From positions 9,806,001 to 9,870,000 of the forward strand of contig NC_053046.1 in the NCBI RefSeq assembly GCF_003473485.1: a DNA stretch of 64,000 nt, read 5' to 3'. Under the pieces are notes generated by a model that saw nothing but the letters and a program-made list of their open reading frames with translations, made no database searches and was not told where the DNA came from. The DNA is from Medicago truncatula. Taxonomy: Eukaryota; Streptophyta; Magnoliopsida; Fabales; Fabaceae. The translations under genes and the position numbers were made by a program. Positions within the stretch are counted from its first letter, which is position 1, and every line of letters starts with the position of its first letter. This document shows positions 58,971 to 64,000 of this stretch, one piece after another.

Positions 58971-61900
58971 TTACACTTTAGGATTTTCATCTTTCTGTTT
59001 TTCTTCGTGATGCAATATCCTCCCACAAGTTGGAGGTGAGTAAATATTAATCATTCCCAACTTGGATAATAGCAAATTGAAAGGCTGAGGCAATAGAGGC
59101 TTAGTGAAAAAATCTGCTAGCTGTTCCTTTGATGAAACCGGAAGAAGTTTCATCACTTTGGCTTGTAACTTTTCTCTAACAATATGACAATCTATTTCTA
59201 AGTGTTTTGTGCGTTCATGGAACACAGGGTTAGCTGCTATATGAAGAGCGCTTTGATTGTCACAGTATATAACTGGTAGTTTGTCACAAACAATCTTTAG
59301 GTCTTGCATCAAGTATAATAACCACTGAAGTTCACATGTTGCTGCTGCAAGGGCTCTATATTCAGCCTCTGATGATGACCTAGAAACAGTTAACTGTTTC
59401 TTAGTTCTCCATGAGATCATGGATTTTCCAAGGAAGAAACACTGGCCAGAAACAGATCTCCTTGAGTCTATACATCCTGCCCAATCTGCATCAGAAAAAC
59501 CTAAGAGTTGCATGTGAGAGTCTCTAGGAAAGAATAAGCCTTTTCCTGGACAACTTTTGAGGTATCTTAAGACTCTTGTGGCTGTTGAATAGTGAGCATG
59601 TGTAGGTTTGGTGAGAAACTGACTGAGTTGTTGGATAATGAAAGTAATATCTGGTCTAGTTGTATTCAAGTACAATAATCTTCCTATCAGTCTTCTGTAT
59701 GATGCAATATCCTCATATTGTGGACTGTTATCTTGATGAAGTTTAGAAGAAGGGTCAGAGGGTGTTGAGACAGGTTTAGATTCCAATAAGCCTGAATCAG
59801 TGATCAAGTCCAAACAATATTTTCTTTGACAAATAGAAATACCAGACTGTGAGTGTGCAATCTCTAAACCAAGAAAATATTTCAGCTGACCTAAATCTTT
59901 AATTTGGAATGAGTCATGTAGAATTTGCTTTATTGATTGAAATTCTGATAAGGAGTTGCCAGCTAAAATCACATCATCAACATAAACTAAGAGTGCAGTA
60001 AATGTTGAGGTTGATTGTTTGGTAAATAGAGAGTGATCGGATGAAGCTTGAATGTATCCATGAAGAAGCAATAGAGAGGTCAGTTTCTCATACCATTGTC
60101 TGCTAGCTTGTTTGAGTCCATAGAGTGACTTAACAAGTTTACAAACTTGATTAGGTTTGGTAGAAGTGATGCCAGGAGGGAGCATCATATAAACATCCTC
60201 CTTTAAATCTCCATGCAGAAAGGCATTATTTACATCTAATTGATGTAGATGCCAATTATTGATGGAAGCTAGAGCCAAAATTAATCTGATTGTGGTTAGT
60301 TTAGCTACAGGTGAATAGGTATCAAAATAATCCAAGCCTTCAATTTGGTTATAACCCTTTGCAACTAATCTAGCTTTGAATCTTTCAATAGATCCATCTG
60401 CATGGTGTTTGATTTTATATACCCACCTACAACCAATAGGAGTGACTGTTGGTGGTAAATCAACAACTTTCCATGTACCAGTCTTCTCAAGAGCATTTAG
60501 TTCAGCTTGCATGGCTTGAGTCCAACAATCATATTTACTTGCTTCAGCATAGGTTTTGGGCTCAATTTGTGTGGAAATAGTCAAAGCAAAACGACAATGA
60601 GGGTTAGATAAATGTGTAAAAGACAAATAATTGGAAATAGGATAAAGACTAGAATGAGAAGACTGAAGACAGTTAGTAACAGAAGGACAAATGAAATCCT
60701 GCAAATATGTAGGAGATTGTTTATTTCTGGAAGATTTTCTAGGTGGTATATGTTCAGGTGCATGTGTAGATGTGGAAATAGAAATATCTGGAGTAGTGTT
60801 GGATGGTGGGGAAGTATTAGGAGTAGAAACAGATAAAGGTGTAGCAGAGGATGCATTAGATGATGCATCAGGAGATTCAAAATATTCCCAATCTGAGGTA
60901 ATGGACATAGAGGAGCTTTTGTAGGGTAAAATATGTTCATGAAAAGATACATTTCTAGATAGAAAAATTTCTCTTGAAGTTAAATCATATAGAATGAAAC
61001 CTTTGACACCAGACTTGTATCCTAAGAAAACAGACTTTCTAGCTTTAGGGTCAAGTTTGGTTCTATGAGATTGAATAGTGGAGGCATAACATAATGAACC
61101 AAAAACTTTGAACACTGAGATATCAGGAGTTGTGTTATATAGTAATTGATATGGGGATTTATTCTGAAGTAAGGGAGTTGTTACTCTATTTATGAGAAAA
61201 GTAGCATGACAAACAGCATAAGACCAAAAACACTTAGGTAATTTTGACTGATAAAGTAAAGCTCTGCCAACATTTAAAATGTGTTGGTGCTTTCTCTCTA
61301 CCCTACCATTTTGTTCAGGGGTTTCAACACAAGACAAATGGTGCAAAATACCTTTGGAAGCATAAAAGGAATGAAGTAAAAACTCTGGACCATTATCAGT
61401 TCTCACAACTTTAGGTGTTATATGAAATTGATTTTCAATCATATTGATAAAATTTTGAACATGTTGAGATACTTCAGACTTAGCTTTGAGTAGAATGATC
61501 CAAACATATCTACTGAAATCATCTACAATAGTAAGAAAATACTTGTGACCATGAACAGAAGAAATGGAAAGGGGGCCCCAAATATCAAAATGAAGAAGCT
61601 CAAACTTAGAAGTAGCATGAGATAAACTGATATTAAAAGGCAATTTTCTCTGTTTGGCAAAATGACAAATGTCACAAACTGATTTATTATCACATGAAAT
61701 AGAAGGATACAAGCTTGTCATATGATACAATCTATTATTTGACAAGTGACCTAATCTAAAATGCCATAAGGCTGACATAGGAATGTAGGTTTCAGATGCT
61801 ACATCATTACAAGAATTTGAGAAAATGCTAGAAGATGAAACTGAATTAACAAAGGAATGAGCTGGATCTTGTACTTTTAGTCTGTAAAGTCCATTCACCA

Positions 61901-63335
61901 GTTCACCCAAACCAATCATCTGAGGACATTTCATGGCCTGAATCATACAAGTAGAATTAGAGAACTTAACATAACAGGAAAGGGATTCACATAGTTTTGA
62001 GACAGATATGACATTGATTTGAAACATTGGTGAATATAGAACATGAGAGATGTATAAAGTGGGAGAAAATGTGACATTACCAGCATATTCAACCATAACA
62101 ATATGACCATTAGGTAAACTAACTCTGGTGGGTTTGATCTTATAAAATGAACTAAAATAATGCATAGAAGAACAAATATGGTCATTTGCTCCAGAATCAA
62201 TGATCCATACATTAGACAAAGAAGGTAAAAGAGAAGCCACAGAATATATACCTGAAACAGTGTTAATGGTAGTAGAAGTTTCTGCAGTAGGCTGAAGAGA
62301 AGTTGAGGTGTTTGGTGAAGATGCAGAAGGAAGTAAATTTGACTGTTGAAGCAAGAAAACAAGCTGAGATAACTGCTCTTGATTCAAACTAGAAGGAGGC
62401 ACCACTGCATTTCCACCATGAGCAACCTCAGAACTCTCACCAAGAGAAGCATTTACAGATGAACTTTGCTTATTAAAACTTGGATGCCCATGCTTTTGAT
62501 AACAAAACTCAACAGTGTGATTTGTTCTGTTACAAAAAGTGCATAATCTGGAAGAATTCTTGTTGGAATAAGAATTCTTGCCACGGCCAAAGGATTTGCG
62601 TGATTCAGAAGCATTAATGAGTACATTAGAATCATCCTGAACAGGTAAAATAGAGTTGTTGCTTTCTTCTTGCACAACCAAAGAATATACCTTGTTCAAA
62701 GGGGGAAGAGGATCCATAAGAAGCACTTGGCTCTTAACAACAGAGAAAGAATCATTTAAACCTTGAAGGAATTGAATAACCTGGTCCTCAACACGTTGAT
62801 TCCTAGCAGCACGCATAGCTTCACATCTACACTGAGGAATACAAGAACACATAGGAATAGGTCGGTGGGAGTTCAATTCTTCCCAAAGAGATTTCAATTC
62901 AGTGAAATACTCAAGAACACCTTTAGAACCTTGTTTGAGTGAATGAATTGCTGCAATTCTGATACGATCTGCCTTAGAGAATCGTTCCTTCAAGTCCTCC
63001 CATACATCAAAAACGTACTCATGAAAAACCAAAGTTTGAGCAATTGGTTCAGAAACAGAGTTGATAATCCAAGAATGAATAAGGTGGTTACATCGTTCCC
63101 ATGAGTTTCGGTTTAAATCAAGCAGATCCGGAACTGGTAAAGATCCATCAATGAAGGGAAGTTTGTTCTTCGCACCCAAAGCACGTCTCATAGAGCGACT
63201 CCATGCAAGATAATTGGTGCCGTTGAGCGGCGGAGTGACAAGAACCGAATTAGGACCTTCACTTGCATGAACAAAATAGACTGAATCCTGATTAGCTTGT
63301 TGAATCTGAACAATAGGAGCAACACGAGGAGGCAT
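58971..63335 (-). CDS. Copia Gag-Pol polyprotein, intact
   Basis: 1454 residues from the ATG at 63335 with no stop or frameshift; the frame upstream to 63368 begins with TTG. Gag with zinc knuckle CTFCNRTNHTVEFC; protease WIIDSGANDHIC; integrase zinc domain (HFRLGH, CDICHFAKQ) and DDE core (FDIWGP, RTDNGPEF, PEQNGRVERKH); reverse transcriptase with LDVNNAFLHGDLKEDVYM and YVDD; RNase H with SDADWAGC, SSSEAEYRAL and YCDNQSALHIA. The order PR-INT-RT-RH is that of Ty1/copia. The last 15 codons and stop lie in the 3' LTR. The protein would supply all enzymes for retrotransposition from a cytoplasmic particle. Confidence 0.97.
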   Translation of the reverse strand: MPPRVAPIVQIQQANQDSVYFVHASEGPNSVLVTPPLNGTNYLAWSRSMRRALGAKNKLPFIDGSLPVPDLLDLNRNSWERCNHLIHSWIINSVSEPIAQTLVFHEYVFDVWEDLKERFSKADRIRIAAIHSLKQGSKGVLEYFTELKSLWEELNSHRPIPMCSCIPQCRCEAMRAARNQRVEDQVIQFLQGLNDSFSVVKSQVLLMDPLPPLNKVYSLVVQEESNNSILPVQDDSNVLINASESRKSFGRGKNSYSNKNSSRLCTFCNRTNHTVEFCYQKHGHPSFNKQSSSVNASLGESSEVAHGGNAVVPPSSLNQEQLSQLVFLLQQSNLLPSASSPNTSTSLQPTAETSTTINTVSGIYSVASLLPSLSNVWIIDSGANDHICSSMHYFSSFYKIKPTRVSLPNGHIVMVEYAGNVTFSPTLYISHVLYSPMFQINVISVSKLCESLSCYVKFSNSTCMIQAMKCPQMIGLGELVNGLYRLKVQDPAHSFVNSVSSSSIFSNSCNDVASETYIPMSALWHFRLGHLSNNRLYHMTSLYPSISCDNKSVCDICHFAKQRKLPFNISLSHATSKFELLHFDIWGPLSISSVHGHKYFLTIVDDFSRYVWIILLKAKSEVSQHVQNFINMIENQFHITPKVVRTDNGPEFLLHSFYASKGILHHLSCVETPEQNGRVERKHQHILNVGRALLYQSKLPKCFWSYAVCHATFLINRVTTPLLQNKSPYQLLYNTTPDISVFKVFGSLCYASTIQSHRTKLDPKARKSVFLGYKSGVKGFILYDLTSREIFLSRNVSFHEHILPYKSSSMSITSDWEYFESPDASSNASSATPLSVSTPNTSPPSNTTPDISISTSTHAPEHIPPRKSSRNKQSPTYLQDFICPSVTNCLQSSHSSLYPISNYLSFTHLSNPHCRFALTISTQIEPKTYAEASKYDCWTQAMQAELNALEKTGTWKVVDLPPTVTPIGCRWVYKIKHHADGSIERFKARLVAKGYNQIEGLDYFDTYSPVAKLTTIRLILALASINNWHLHQLDVNNAFLHGDLKEDVYMMLPPGITSTKPNQVCKLVKSLYGLKQASRQWYEKLTSLLLLHGYIQASSDHSLFTKQSTSTFTALLVYVDDVILAGNSLSEFQSIKQILHDSFQIKDLGQLKYFLGLEIAHSQSGISICQRKYCLDLITDSGLLESKPVSTPSDPSSKLHQDNSPQYEDIASYRRLIGRLLYLNTTRPDITFIIQQLSQFLTKPTHAHYSTATRVLRYLKSCPGKGLFFPRDSHMQLLGFSDADWAGCIDSRRSVSGQCFFLGKSMISWRTKKQLTVSRSSSEAEYRALAAATCELQWLLYLMQDLKIVCDKLPVIYCDNQSALHIAANPVFHERTKHLEIDCHIVREKLQAKVMKLLPVSSKEQLADFFTKPLLPQPFNLLLSKLGMINIYSPPTCGRILHHEEKQKDENPKV

Positions 63336-63548
63336 TGTGATGTAGAAGAAAAATGAAAGATCACGCAAAGAAGAAGAAGATATATGAAGAGCTGAAAGAA
63401 TCAGAGAAAAGCGCGAAGAAAAGGATGAAAAATGAAGAAGAAATGAAGAAAAATTGAAGCTTGAAGCTCAAGCATCAATGGCGGAAAATGTGTAACTGAA
63501 TCGTAACTGATTCTCTCTCTAAGAGAGAGAAAAATAAAACTGATACCA
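63336..63548 (-). other. Copia leader with primer-binding site
   Basis: Purine-rich untranslated leader (in minus orientation) between the 5' LTR and the polyprotein ATG. TGGTATCAG at its 5' edge is complementary to the 3' end of initiator methionine tRNA. Confidence 0.85.
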
Positions 63549-63772
63549 TATTATGAAAAGTGAAATGGAATAGAAGATATGATTCTCATTACTGGTATTT
63601 GCTTGTACAACAGTTATTTATAGGTTGTTATAACCTCATGCTTACTAACATGTACCTAGAAGCATAGGATAATAACTCTGTAACTAACTAAACTATTCTA
63701 AGTTAGTTATTTGTCATACAAACTATTACACTTTAGGATTTTCATCTTTCTGTTTTTCTTCGTGATGCAATA
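63549..63772 (-). repeat. 5' LTR of the copia element
   Basis: 224 bp, termini TATTGCATCACG and TTCATAATA in minus orientation. A TATA-like TATAAATAACTG lies on the minus strand near 63618, consistent with a compact promoter. Confidence 0.95.
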
Positions 63773-64000
63773 TTGAGTCTTGTTGAACTTGCAGTGCATC
63801 GTATTGCACACTGTTTCTCAAATTACTGCAGAAATTTAGTTCGGCTTGGATGATGAAAATGAAATATTACTTTGTAAGCAACTACAATCTCAATTTTCTT
63901 ACCAGTGAGAAAAGTGTTTCTGATTATGTTTAGCTCTCTAGTGACATCCATTGTATTCATTCTTGCTTTCGGTGGCTCGAAAGTCCAATACTAAAAAGTA
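63773..64000 (-). pseudogene. RLK locus D: last-exon end, cut by the window edge
   Basis: In minus orientation the segment from 64000 reads into ARMNTMDVTRELNIIRNTFL, matching the C-terminal end of the intact RLK ([20 protein letters not shown]). A short deletion after IGL (missing the ACSRE codons in part) shifts the frame. The 3' flank at 63778-63850 matches locus A and is then interrupted by the copia element. Upstream exons lie outside the window, so gene-wide status cannot be judged. Confidence 0.82.

Larger units (their letters stand above)
57423..59017 (-). repeat. 3' LTR of the copia element, interrupted
   Basis: Made of 57423-57566 (144 bp) and 58938-59017 (80 bp), which join to a sequence identical to the 224 bp 5' LTR once the solo LTR and one CTAAA copy are removed. 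The polyprotein stop codon at 58971 lies inside it. Confidence 0.95.
57423..63772 (-). mobile_element. Intact copia LTR retrotransposon, identical LTRs
   Basis: 5' LTR 63549-63772 and 3' LTR 57423-57566 plus 58938-59017 (interrupted by a solo LTR) are both 224 bp and identical by eye. Target duplication TTGAG at 57418-57422 and 63773-63777. The PBS TGGTATCAG (initiator-Met tRNA type) adjoins the 5' LTR at 63548-63540, and a purine tract GTGGGAGGA adjoins the 3' LTR. LTR termini are TATTG...AATA, the TA...TA class instead of TG...CA. One open polyprotein frame spans the interior. It is inserted in the 3' flank of RLK locus D. All signs indicate a very recent, possibly still competent insertion, apart from the nested solo LTR. 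Confidence 0.96.

Noticed and set aside
60581-60952. Leu/Pro/His-rich frames overlapping the copia polyprotein
   Set aside because: Alternative-frame shadows of the Ser/Thr/Pro-rich linker between integrase and reverse transcriptase.

Overview
The window reads as nuclear DNA of a legume, most likely Medicago truncatula or a close relative. It is strongly AT-rich, has plant GT-AG introns, intronless PPR genes, a plant GLR ion channel, LRR-XII receptor kinases, and several tRNA-derived SINE, MITE and LTR families of plant type. The species is an inference from gene content and repeat style; no database search was possible.

Layout. 1-3.8 kb: a mosaic pseudogene made of a PPR gene tail, a glutamate-receptor exon fragment, and the 5' part of a copia-type LTR retrotransposon. 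4.3-6.1 kb: an intact P-class PPR gene (minus). 6.3-8.5 kb: a hAT element, a Harbinger-like MITE and an Au-type SINE. 8.5-10.5 kb: a four-exon PP2C phosphatase (minus). 14.4-18.4 kb: an intact six-exon GLR3-type glutamate receptor (plus), source of the exon fragment at 1.5-2.2 kb. 18.8-19.6 kb: a Mutator-like element with a SINE nested in it. 20.8-22.5 kb: an intact E-class PPR gene resembling MEF19 (minus). 22.5-28.4 kb: repeats, including a Helitron end, a 1.4 kb solo LTR and a tandem duplication that serves as an empty-site control for a SINE. 28.4-30.5 kb: a plant mobile domain gene broken by one in-frame TGA. 33.3-34.6 kb: a TDBD-PHD-GNAT chromatin-type gene (minus). 35.3-37.0 kb: a hAT element whose core is a large inverted array of 60 bp repeats.

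37.6-64 kb is an LRR receptor kinase cluster reshaped by transposons. Locus A (plus) is a decayed kinase gene with a solo LTR in its transmembrane segment. Locus B (minus) is a duplicated 3' end. Locus C (minus, 49958-53169) is the only intact gene. Locus D (minus) runs off the right edge and is split by an intact copia element with identical 224 bp LTRs, whose 3' LTR is itself interrupted by another solo LTR.

The intact protein genes (two PPR proteins, PP2C, GLR, PHD-GNAT, LRR-RLK) have no operon-like relationship; each has its own promoter. The theme of the window is gene-fragment capture, tandem duplication and nested transposition. The most unusual item is the inverted higher-order repeat array in the hAT element at 35.3-37.0 kb.
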